In this document: piece by piece, positions 35,261-43,300 of the stretch | Position numbering within the stretch: position 1 is the first letter of the stretch | Layout: every line of letters starts with the position of its first letter | Assembly: GCF_900101845.1 (NCBI RefSeq) | Contig: NZ_FNAM01000004.1 | Location: 105,962-169,961 of the forward strand | Length of the DNA: 64,000 bases | Source: Sporomusa acidovorans | GTDB taxonomy: Bacteria > Bacillota > Negativicutes > Sporomusales > Sporomusaceae | Direction of reading: 5' to 3' | The notes under the pieces: generated by a model | Told to the model about the DNA's origin: nothing | The model's database searches: none | Seen by the model: the letters and a program-made list of their open reading frames with translations, nothing else | Program-made: the position numbers and the translations under genes

Positions 35261-35731
35261 TTATTTGCCGGTTAATTTTTTCAGTACTTCATCAGTCAAG
35301 TCCTGACCGCCATAAACCACATTGCTGGTATCAAATACAACCGAAATGCCTTTGGCATCAGCTACACTCTTGATGGCAGCATCCACTTTATCCTGAATGG
35401 GAGCAAACAACTCCTGACGCTTCAGTTCCAGACGCTGCATGGTTTGTTGGTAATAATCCTGTTTTTCTTTATCCGCCATATTAGCCGACTTGGAATCAAA
35501 ATCAGCCTTGGCCTGACTAACTTCCGCCTTCATGGTTTCTTCGGCTTTAGCCAAATCGGGATGTTGTTGAATCAGCAGTTCTCTGTTTACTTTGCCAATA
35601 TTTGATGAAGCCCCGGCGTTAGCGGCATGACCAATACTGCTTTGTGAAATCGCTAAACCAAAGACACCCAGCAAGAATATTCCTGCTACTGCTATTGCTG
35701 TAATTTTAGCAAATTTTTTGTCTTTAAACAC
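35261..35731 (-). CDS. skp: Periplasmic chaperone, OmpH/Skp family
   Basis: A 156-residue secreted protein: signal peptide with a KDKKFAK start and hydrophobic core (about 12-32, ending GHA). It continues with the Skp core, NIGKVNRELLIQQHPDLAKA, helical arms rich in Lys/Glu/Gln, and the closing strand ISVVFDTSNVVYGGQDLTDEVL. Unlike its two downstream relatives it has no lipobox, so it is the soluble form. The start is GTG 35731 with AGAAGGG five bases before it; the frame is open upstream but contains the promoter. It has its own strong sigma-A promoter. Confidence 0.88.
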   Translation of the reverse strand: MFKDKKFAKITAIAVAGIFLLGVFGLAISQSSIGHAANAGASSNIGKVNRELLIQQHPDLAKAEETMKAEVSQAKADFDSKSANMADKEKQDYYQQTMQRLELKRQELFAPIQDKVDAAIKSVADAKGISVVFDTSNVVYGGQDLTDEVLKKLTGK

Positions 35732-35783
35732 CTTTACCCTTCTTTCTGCCAAACGGCAATAAATTTTCTCTCTCCATCTACCA

Positions 35784-35812
35784 ATTATAACAGCCAGTCT
35801 GCTATTGGGCAA
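35784..35812 (-). promoter_or_regulatory. Sigma-A promoter of skp
   Basis: Minus strand TTGCCC, 17 bases, TATAAT with a TGT extended -10. It overlaps nothing but the intergenic stretch and lies 52 bases before the GTG start. Confidence 0.7.
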
Positions 35813-35843
35813 GTGAGAGTATTGTAATGGTCCACCAACTTTG

Positions 35844-37136
35844 TTACAGATTGGCCACCAGCCTGAGCCAATTTTCCTTTTCGGTAACAATATACTCGGC
35901 ACTCAAAAAATCATGCATTTTATACCGAAGCCCAAATTCATAGTAATCGTTTTTCGGCGTATCCTCCAGCCGCAGCATCCAGTTGGTGCCAAAATAATGA
36001 TTGACCCACAGGATGCTTTCCCGTTCGGAGATATTGTAGCGCAAACCGCCCGTCGTATTGTTGTTAAATTTATGGCCCCAGCCGGGTTCAAACTCCCAAT
36101 CCAGATTATTAGGAATAAACTTAATTTCGAGGAATGCTTCGTCCTGCTTGCCTGTGAATTTGCCAACATGCAGTTTAGCTGACGTATTATCCTCCTGTCG
36201 GCCCATATCAAGGTTTCCCTCCAGCATAAGCCGGTACTTGGTTGTTTCGGCATTCAGAGTGATATCGGTGTCCGTTCCGGGGTTGATGACAGGAGTAAGG
36301 GTAATTCCATATCTTTTAACCAGCGGATGTTTAGCCGCTGTCGTTTGCAACTTGTCCATAAAATAATCCTTATGCCGTTCAACAAAAGCTACCGGCAGCC
36401 CGCGCAGCATATTGGCTGCCTCGGCAATCGCCGGTCTGGCATCGGCCAGCAGGATATTAGGAATGGTCCGGGACCTGAGGGAAAGCTGCACATTGTTAAT
36501 GATCGGTCCTGCGGGACTTAGTGAAAGTTTCACAATCGTCTGCTGCCCGGCTGTAATTTCAAGATTACTGCGAAATTCCGGCAATTCGGCGGCAAGCAAT
36601 TCACGAATGACATTTTTCGAGATGCCACCGGCCCATTCTACCGAATCCACCGGCAAACCAATCAACACATTAGCAACCTGATCTTCCAGTTTTCCCATGT
36701 CATTTTTTATTAGCTTCAAAACCTCCGGGGACAAACTGCCGCAATCGACTTCCAGCGAAACATCACGGACGACATCGCCCCAGGGCTTCACCACCACTAG
36801 GATACCAGTGCTGGCGCCCGGAGTTAAATGAACTTGTTCAACCGTATAGCCGACAAGTACTCTGTTAAAGATATCCCCGATCAGGTTTTCATATTTAGCC
36901 TGATTGGTTTCCACATCACTAATGGTGCGTCCTACCAGCATCTGTTCGCCGACAGTCATAATACTTGTATTCATTCGCCTGGCAATCCTGGCAGGCGGTG
37001 GTTCAACAGCTGAAACAGTTACCTCAATGCTATCGACCGTATCGGCCGCGGCTAAGCCTGTCCCCGGCCAGATGCCCAGCAGTAAAGTAGTTATGCCAAG
37101 AGTCAGCATTATCCGAGACAGATATTTTGCGCTAAT
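35844..37136 (-). CDS. Outer-membrane protein of unknown function next to bamA
   Basis: I do not recognise this 430-residue protein. After a signal peptide come about 250 residues of alpha/beta character with several repeats of a strand-helix-helix-strand pattern that could be POTRA-like. Then follows a strand-rich region (about 285-430) ending in LRLVANL, as expected for an outer-membrane barrel. It lies between bamA and skp. The start is unusual: an AAAGGGGG site sits seven bases before an ATT codon at 37136, which would give a proper n-region (ISAKYLSRIM) for the signal peptide. The first in-frame ATG (37109) has no site and no charged n-region. An ATT start is therefore my preferred reading, with the ATG as alternative. 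Confidence 0.7.
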   Translation of the reverse strand: MSAKYLSRIMLTLGITTLLLGIWPGTGLAAADTVDSIEVTVSAVEPPPARIARRMNTSIMTVGEQMLVGRTISDVETNQAKYENLIGDIFNRVLVGYTVEQVHLTPGASTGILVVVKPWGDVVRDVSLEVDCGSLSPEVLKLIKNDMGKLEDQVANVLIGLPVDSVEWAGGISKNVIRELLAAELPEFRSNLEITAGQQTIVKLSLSPAGPIINNVQLSLRSRTIPNILLADARPAIAEAANMLRGLPVAFVERHKDYFMDKLQTTAAKHPLVKRYGITLTPVINPGTDTDITLNAETTKYRLMLEGNLDMGRQEDNTSAKLHVGKFTGKQDEAFLEIKFIPNNLDWEFEPGWGHKFNNNTTGGLRYNISERESILWVNHYFGTNWMLRLEDTPKNDYYEFGLRYKMHDFLSAEYIVTEKENWLRLVANL

Positions 37137-37155
37137 AACAGCACCCCCTTTAGTA

Positions 37156-37184
37156 AATGAGTCAGGCCATCGGCCTGACTCATT
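37156..37184 (-). terminator. Hairpin after bamA
   Basis: AATGAGTCAGGCC and GGCCTGACTCATT form a perfect 13-bp stem with a 3-base loop, 13 bases past the bamA stop and just before the ribosome-binding site of the next gene. The T-run is short, so it could act as a partial terminator or as mRNA stabiliser. Confidence 0.6.
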
Positions 37185-37196
37185 AGCTAAAATTTG

Positions 37197-38921
37197 TTAG
37201 AACTGGCCACCAAAGCTAAAGTGCGTACGGCCGCCTTCGCTGCCTTTCGCAAAGTCGATACGGATTGGGCCAATTGGCGTTGACATACGAATACCGACAC
37301 CAACACTGGTTTTAAGGTCATTAAGCTTGTACCCTTCGTCCTTCCAGGCATTACCGAAATCAGTGAATAGCACACCCTGGATTTTGCTAACAACCGGGAA
37401 GCGGTATTCAACAGAACCGGCAATCATTTTGTCGCCTTTGTACTGGTCGTCCTCATAGCCGCGGAGTGTGTCGGATCCACCGACTTCAAACCGGTTGGAA
37501 TCCGAGATATGGCCACTGGCATAACCGACCGTCATCCGGGTGGCAATAACATGGTTATCATCGATTTTAAAATATTTACGCCCCTCGGCCGTATATTTGT
37601 TGAAACTAAAGTCACCGCCCAAAGCCTTGCCGGCAAATTCAGCCGACAGGGAATAACGGGCTCCCTCGGTTGGCGCAAATACGTTATCACGGGAATCAAA
37701 CACGCGCATTAACGTAATGCTGCGAGTCAGACCAAAGTTATCTTTGAGATATTGTGGGTCTTTAGAATAATCTTCTCCACTTTTCCATTCGTCATATGTG
37801 TCTCTACGGTTTTTAAAGGTGATATAATTCTGGATATATTCACCTGATGGACGACCTAAAGTAATATCAACACCTTTACGATTTTTGTCGTAGGTTGCCT
37901 TCTCATCGTCGGTGCCATCCTTGTAATCGGTATACTCATTGGTCAAGTCGTATACGCTAAAGCTCAGCGAGGTTTGCTTGCTGTCAAGCCAGGGGCGGGT
38001 GAAGCTAACTTCATAGTTCCGGTCGCTGGCGCCGCCAAATTCCCAGTGAAACTTGACTTTGTCGCCGCTGCCTCTGAAGTTGTTGTCACCTACTTCAATG
38101 ATACCCACCATACCATCGGCTTTACTATAACCGCCGCCGATGGAGAAGGTGCCGGTCTTTTGTTCAACAACATCAGCTTCCAGGACAACCGCATTGGGTT
38201 CTTTACCTGGATTCAGTTTCATATTGACATCTTCAAAGTAACCAAGGTTGTACACTTTCTGCATACTCCTGCGGGCATCCTTGGCATTAAACGGTTCTCC
38301 CGGTTTTACTTTCATTTCCCGGGTAATTACATTTTCCTTGGTTTTTTCGTTGCCTTTGATAACAATGCCTTCGAGAACACCCTCATTAATGGTTAATGTG
38401 AGTACTCCTCCCGGGCTCATCGCCACGTCACTTACCTTTGCCAGGATATATCCCTGATCATGGTAATATTGTTCAATGGCCCGCACGTTGGTATTAAGGG
38501 TTCTGGTGTTCAGGATACCATCTTTACTTGTTGTCACAAGTTCTTTAATTTTATCTGCAGACACTTTGGTATTGCCTTTGACAACAATGTCGGTTAAAGC
38601 GGGATTTTCCATAACGGTGTATACTACCTTAACGCCTTCCGGCACTTCCGTGAAGTTGGCCACAACGTCGAAAAAGTAGCCTAAATCATAGATAGCCTGC
38701 ATATCTTGCTTGACTTTGTCAGCGGTCAAGGTGTCACCGGGCTGGATTTTGATCACACCGCGAATCGTGCTTTCGGCAACTTTATTCATGCCGGTAACGG
38801 TGATGGCAGTAGCCGTCTTGCCTTCAATCTCTGCGGCATAGGCCGGCAGGATTAACGTTACGGCCATACTTACTACCAATGCGGCAATAACAAGAATCTT
38901 GCAGCGTAGATCGGTCTTCAT
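37197..38921 (-). CDS. bamA: Outer-membrane protein assembly factor BamA
   Basis: A 574-residue Omp85 protein that inserts barrels into the outer membrane. The signal peptide (1-29) is followed by three POTRA domains, beginning at ITVTGMNKVAESTIRG, DIVVKGNTKVSADKI and GIVIKGNEKTKENVI (five in E. coli). The barrel runs from about residue 255 to the terminal FSFGGQF. The conserved lid-loop motif RGY is in GGSDTLRGYEDDQ. ATG 38921 follows AAGGAGG. It is in an operon with the small membrane protein upstream. No BamB-E lipoproteins are seen, as is usual for Negativicutes. Confidence 0.95.
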   Translation of the reverse strand: MKTDLRCKILVIAALVVSMAVTLILPAYAAEIEGKTATAITVTGMNKVAESTIRGVIKIQPGDTLTADKVKQDMQAIYDLGYFFDVVANFTEVPEGVKVVYTVMENPALTDIVVKGNTKVSADKIKELVTTSKDGILNTRTLNTNVRAIEQYYHDQGYILAKVSDVAMSPGGVLTLTINEGVLEGIVIKGNEKTKENVITREMKVKPGEPFNAKDARRSMQKVYNLGYFEDVNMKLNPGKEPNAVVLEADVVEQKTGTFSIGGGYSKADGMVGIIEVGDNNFRGSGDKVKFHWEFGGASDRNYEVSFTRPWLDSKQTSLSFSVYDLTNEYTDYKDGTDDEKATYDKNRKGVDITLGRPSGEYIQNYITFKNRRDTYDEWKSGEDYSKDPQYLKDNFGLTRSITLMRVFDSRDNVFAPTEGARYSLSAEFAGKALGGDFSFNKYTAEGRKYFKIDDNHVIATRMTVGYASGHISDSNRFEVGGSDTLRGYEDDQYKGDKMIAGSVEYRFPVVSKIQGVLFTDFGNAWKDEGYKLNDLKTSVGVGIRMSTPIGPIRIDFAKGSEGGRTHFSFGGQF

Positions 38922-38940
38922 TCATTACCTCCTTATTGAC

Positions 38941-39543
38941 TTACTGTTGACCTCGTAACGACTGTCCCGCTGTACGAATCAGCTTGTTAATCTCATCCGT
39001 TGTCAGCGGAGCTTCCTTACTATGGTCGGCACTAGAAGTAGCAGCGGATTTTTTTTGTTCTGTCGACTCTGAACTCTCACTAGCCTGCACAGTCTGCTTA
39101 TAACCGGCAGATTGTGACTGGACCGGTGAAGGCTGAACAGTCGCCGTTGCCGGTGGCGACGGCGGGGGGCTATCGGGAGTAGTTATATTTTTAAGAGCAG
39201 GCGAAACCGGCACAGAACTTGTTTCCCCGGCCGGAGCCATCTGATCCCCGGATACCGGCTGAACATGAGGACGGTTAATCCCCCACCAGTAACTAACACC
39301 TACGCCGCAGACAGCCACGGTTACTGCCAATCCCAAAGCCAGACCATGCCGCAAGATCGGGTACTTAAAGCGCCACTGCCGGGAACGGTGAACTTCCCGG
39401 GCGTGAGTGAGTTCCGCCTGAGCTAAAAACAAATTGAGCTCGCCGCGAATGTCCTTGTCTTTGTTAAAAGCATGCTCAGCCTCGGAAAGCCATTGCTGCG
39501 CTGAGTTTAAATGCCTGTTAACATTTTGTTTGCAATCCGCCAC
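38941..39543 (-). CDS. Single-span membrane protein of unknown function before bamA
   Basis: A 200-residue protein I cannot assign. The N-terminal 55 residues are helical and charged (NVNRHLNSAQQWLSEAEHAF) and should be cytoplasmic. One membrane helix follows (about 64-85, LALGLAVTVAVCGVGVSYWW), then a Pro/Ser/Thr-rich periplasmic tail with no clear fold and a short helical end (TTDEINKLIRTAGQSLRGQ). The start is GTG 39543, eight bases after GGGG. It is 19 bases upstream of bamA and starts the operon, so it may serve in outer-membrane assembly or its control. That the first gene after the sigma-factor gene is a membrane protein with a cytoplasmic N-terminus recalls anti-sigma factors, but no such domain is recognisable. 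Confidence 0.65.
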   Translation of the reverse strand: MADCKQNVNRHLNSAQQWLSEAEHAFNKDKDIRGELNLFLAQAELTHAREVHRSRQWRFKYPILRHGLALGLAVTVAVCGVGVSYWWGINRPHVQPVSGDQMAPAGETSSVPVSPALKNITTPDSPPPSPPATATVQPSPVQSQSAGYKQTVQASESSESTEQKKSAATSSADHSKEAPLTTDEINKLIRTAGQSLRGQQ

Positions 39544-39556
39544 ATTCACCACCCCT

Positions 39557-39585
39557 ATTATAAACACTAATTATATTCCTGTGAA
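39557..39585 (-). promoter_or_regulatory. Sigma-A promoter of the bamA operon
   Basis: Minus strand TTCACA, 17 bases, TATAAT, only one base off the -35 consensus. It lies directly upstream of the ribosome-binding site of the gene starting at 39543. Confidence 0.7.
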
Positions 39586-39710
39586 GAGGCCAGATTCTGG
39601 TCATCGACAAATACGCAAAAACGGGCAAATATTGCGATTACCCCGATATATAGTAATTATTTCGAGTCATTACTACATGTTTGCTGATTTTTTGAATTAT
39701 CGTTAGCTGC

Positions 39711-40349
39711 TTACCAGTTGCCCATCAATTTGGACAACATACCCCGCAAGCGGCGAATCCCCTGCTTCTGCAGGCGATAAACGTGTGATACGCTCAAACT
39801 CATGGAGTCAGCCAGCTCTTTGGGTTCGAAATCGTCAAGAAAAACACCGTGAAGTACTTGCTGTTCTTTTGCCGGCAGCCGCTGCATGGCAGTTTTCAAC
39901 TGCTCAACCAGATAATTCTGCTCGGCCTGCGCAGCCACTTCCGCCTGAGCATCAACCAGGAGATCGGCGATGGTAGCCTGGCCGGCAGCATCATTAAGCG
40001 GACTGTCAATGTGCACCAGACCACTATCTTCGCGTTTCAGATGATCAACAATCCGGCCTTTGATGCGGTGTACGGCAAACAGACTGAAGGCAACCCCTCT
40101 GGTGTGGTCAAAATTTTCTACAGCTTCAATAAGCCCCACTGTTCCTTCCTGAATGATATCCAGCATGGCAGACTCAGACAGGCGCCAGTGCGCGGCTGTT
40201 TTAAAGACCAGCGGCTGATAGCTTTCGATAAGGCGGCGGCGGCTTTCCAGGTTGCCTTCTTCTTTAAAGCTTCGCCACAGACTGTGCTCTTCTGCCGGCA
40301 ATAATATTTGAACATGTTTTAGTTCTGCCAAATACTGACTGAAAATCAT
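39711..40349 (-). CDS. RNA polymerase sigma factor, sigma-70 family (FliA-like)
   Basis: A 212-residue sigma factor. Region 2 spans about residues 37-106 with ESYQPLVFKTA, DIIQEGTVGLIEAVENFD and the DNA-melting stretch VAFSLFAVHRIKGRIVDHL. Region 4 is a helix-turn-helix near the C-terminus (LPAKEQQVLHGVF, KELADSMSLSVSHVYRLQKQ). Region 1.1 is absent and region 3 looks reduced. The HRIKGRIVDHLKRED segment is like group 3 factors (FliA, SigB). It is 14 bases downstream of tamB, so both are co-transcribed, and just before the bamA operon. This placement suggests a regulator of envelope genes; its target promoters are unknown. It is not a clear Spo0H by sequence. Confidence 0.9.
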   Translation of the reverse strand: MIFSQYLAELKHVQILLPAEEHSLWRSFKEEGNLESRRRLIESYQPLVFKTAAHWRLSESAMLDIIQEGTVGLIEAVENFDHTRGVAFSLFAVHRIKGRIVDHLKREDSGLVHIDSPLNDAAGQATIADLLVDAQAEVAAQAEQNYLVEQLKTAMQRLPAKEQQVLHGVFLDDFEPKELADSMSLSVSHVYRLQKQGIRRLRGMLSKLMGNW

Positions 40350-40363
40350 TCTATCCGTCCTCT

Positions 40364-43300
40364 TTAGAAATTAACTTTTGTCTCTAGTATGAATAACCCA
40401 TTATGGTCGCCGCCAAAGGTACCGCCGACGGCGATGCGTTTCGTCAAATCATACCTGAGACTTACACTGTTTGTTTTCTGATCCAGATCCATCGTATAGC
40501 TTAAGAGTAATTTATCGGTTAAATATTTACCAATTTCCAGATTGTAGCCCTGGAAGCTGCTATCGGAATTGTCTTTGCTGGCCTTGTTGCTGTAGGTATC
40601 AAATATCGAAGATTTTACAAAACGGAACTCATCCACTTTCAGGGCGTTTTGCATCGCGTTTTCAATTTCGCTGACAAAACGCATCTGCAAGCCCGCGTCC
40701 AGCAGACTGACCAACTGATCACGCCCCAATATACTATCCTGTTTGGACTGACCATTGGCTTTGGAAAAATCACCGCCGCGCAAAGTTAAGATTGTAATAA
40801 TTTCCTGCTGACTCATCGGCGGATCAGAAGTCAGCAGAAGATTCATGGCTGTGGCCGGACCGTTAATTTCCAGATCGACACGTGTTTGCTGAAGCCTGGC
40901 GTTCGCCTTGAGCTTAATGATGGGTACAATCGAATGATGCTGGATAAATTCGGCACTGCCGCGTTCAATGTTAAAGCGGTTTGTCAAATATCTTACCGTG
41001 CCGCGCCGCGCTTCAATCCGGCCGGAAGCCTGCGGTTTTTGCAGAGTTCCGGCAAATTTAACTTTGCCTTCAGCCAGGAAATCATAGAGATAAGGATTAT
41101 ACATCCTGACTTTATTGCCCAGGGCAACCTCCACATCAAGTCCGGCATCCCAGTCAATTTCACCGCCTTCCGGCACAGCCGGAATATTAACGGTGGCATT
41201 GTCAATCGTTAACTTGCCATACAGTTGCGGCTTACCCTTTTCATTTGTTAATGATACCACACCGTCAAGCGGTCCGGCAAAGTATTTATGTTTTATTCCC
41301 AAATGTTCGAGCGTAAGCACTAAATTATAATCATCCAGCGATAGGCCTCTCAGACGGGCAGTACCACTTAAGGCATACGACCCGCCACCCATTCTGCCAT
41401 CAAAATCGCTTATATCAATTGTATCATTTTTGAACTGAATCGCAATACCTACATTTTGGATAGGTTCGCCGAGGTCGGCAAATTTTATTGTACCATTGTT
41501 TACTGTTAGCTGTCCGTCCAGCGTAGGCTGAGCCAGTGTACCGCCGATCGTGACCTCGCCGGCAGTTGGGCCGGCAGCCCACGCTACATGTTTGGACAAC
41601 ATCGGCAGGATGCTTAAATCAGCATTATCAAGGCGTAGTTTAAGATCCATTCTGTCGGTCATATCGGCCTGGCTGCGTCCCTGGCTGTTCAGTGCTTTTA
41701 ACGGAATTGTGCCATAAGCGCTCGCTTTATACGGCCCACGTTCCAAATAGAGCTGATTAACATGAATACTGCCTTTATTATAGATGAATAACCCATAGAG
41801 GTTATCAAAGGCGGCATTGGCGACACTGCCGTTTTGGATACCCAAAGATATGGCAACATTCGGGTCGGCGGTGGCGCCGGAAGCCTGAACGCTAAAACTA
41901 AACTTGCCGGTAGTGTCGACCGTGGTATCAAACAGAGCCGGTAAAATACCAGTCTCAATATCACGGCCGCCAACTTCCATATCTATGGTTCCGTCCAAAT
42001 CTGCCTGTCCTCTGGCAAGCAATACTCCGTCAGCGCCCTGTTTGCCGGTAAATTTGTTGATGGTAATTACCCGGTTGTCAAGTTCGGCATCAATATCAAT
42101 ACTGTCAAGCCGATAATTTTTTATCCGGCCATCGGTAATCGCCCCCCGCAATAGCACATTGGGATTGGTCGTGGTGCCGCTTAAGGCGATCTCCCCGTTA
42201 AGCGTGCCGCGCACGCCACGGTCAGGCAGGTTTGCTATGGCTAAAATACCGGCCAATTCGCCGTTTTCCACCCTAAGTATACCGTCAATCGCCTTGGTAT
42301 TTAAATCTGCCGCCCCGGCATAACTATACTCACCCGTGCCCTGACTAAAATGCAATTCACGGATATCCGCATGTCCGTCTTGATAGCTTAGGCGGGAAAA
42401 TATATTCTTTATTTCCTGGCCGTTGAGGAAAATTCTCGGTGCTGCCAGCTGCCCGTCCAGTCTGGGACTGGCCAGCGTACCTGTTATCTGTCCATTTATA
42501 TTTACCCTGCCGGCAACCGGATAGGGGTAATTAACCCGCAATTGACTTAGTCTCATATTTTCGGTTGTTACGGCAAAGTTCAAACTGCTGTCGGCTGCCA
42601 TAGCTCCCGCCAGTTTTATATGAGTCCCCAAGGAGTCTACTTCAAGATTGTGAACAATAAGAGTGCCATCTTTACGCTCATAAGTACCTTCCGCTTTGGT
42701 AATAAGCTGCCCAAACAAACTGCCTTCCGTCAGTTTAACTTTTCCCTGTAAGGTTGGGTTTGTCAATGGCCCTGTCAGGATAAGGGTATGCTCCACATTG
42801 CCTGTCAGCGTAAATTCCGGCATAGCCAGCCGGGCAAAGGTCTCTGCCCGGGCGGCATGAGTGGTTACGGTAAGATTAAGTTCCGGCTCAGACCCGGCAA
42901 GCAGGATCGAGCCGTTAGCTTCATGGCTGGCTGTGCCGTCGCTAACCACAACCTGTGCCAGTTCCAGCCGCCCCGAATGCATAGTAAGCGCACCGGCAGC
43001 TTTTCCCAGCAATTGCTCGTTAGCCTGCAAACCGGTTATGTCAAAATTCAGCGCTATGCCGGGGGCGGTGGTTGTACCGGTAATCTCACCGTTAAACGCA
43101 GCGTTCCCGGCAAGTTTAATATTGCCAAATGCCGTTGCAGGCATAGCCTGCAGCGCAATGCCCTGACCATTAACCTTCATTGCCAGTTGATCGCCCTGAA
43201 TAACACCACTGGCGGATGCAAACCCGTTATTAGGCAGCGCCGCATTTAAGTACTGTACGGTTGTTTGATTCCCGTTGCGTTCTACAAATGTTGACAAAGT

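Noticed and set aside
39711..40349. Naming the sigma factor sigH (spo0H)
   Set aside because: Region 2.3-2.4 (HRIKGRIVDHLKRED) is closer to FliA/SigB-type factors than to SigH, and sigH normally lies near rpmG/secE in Firmicutes.
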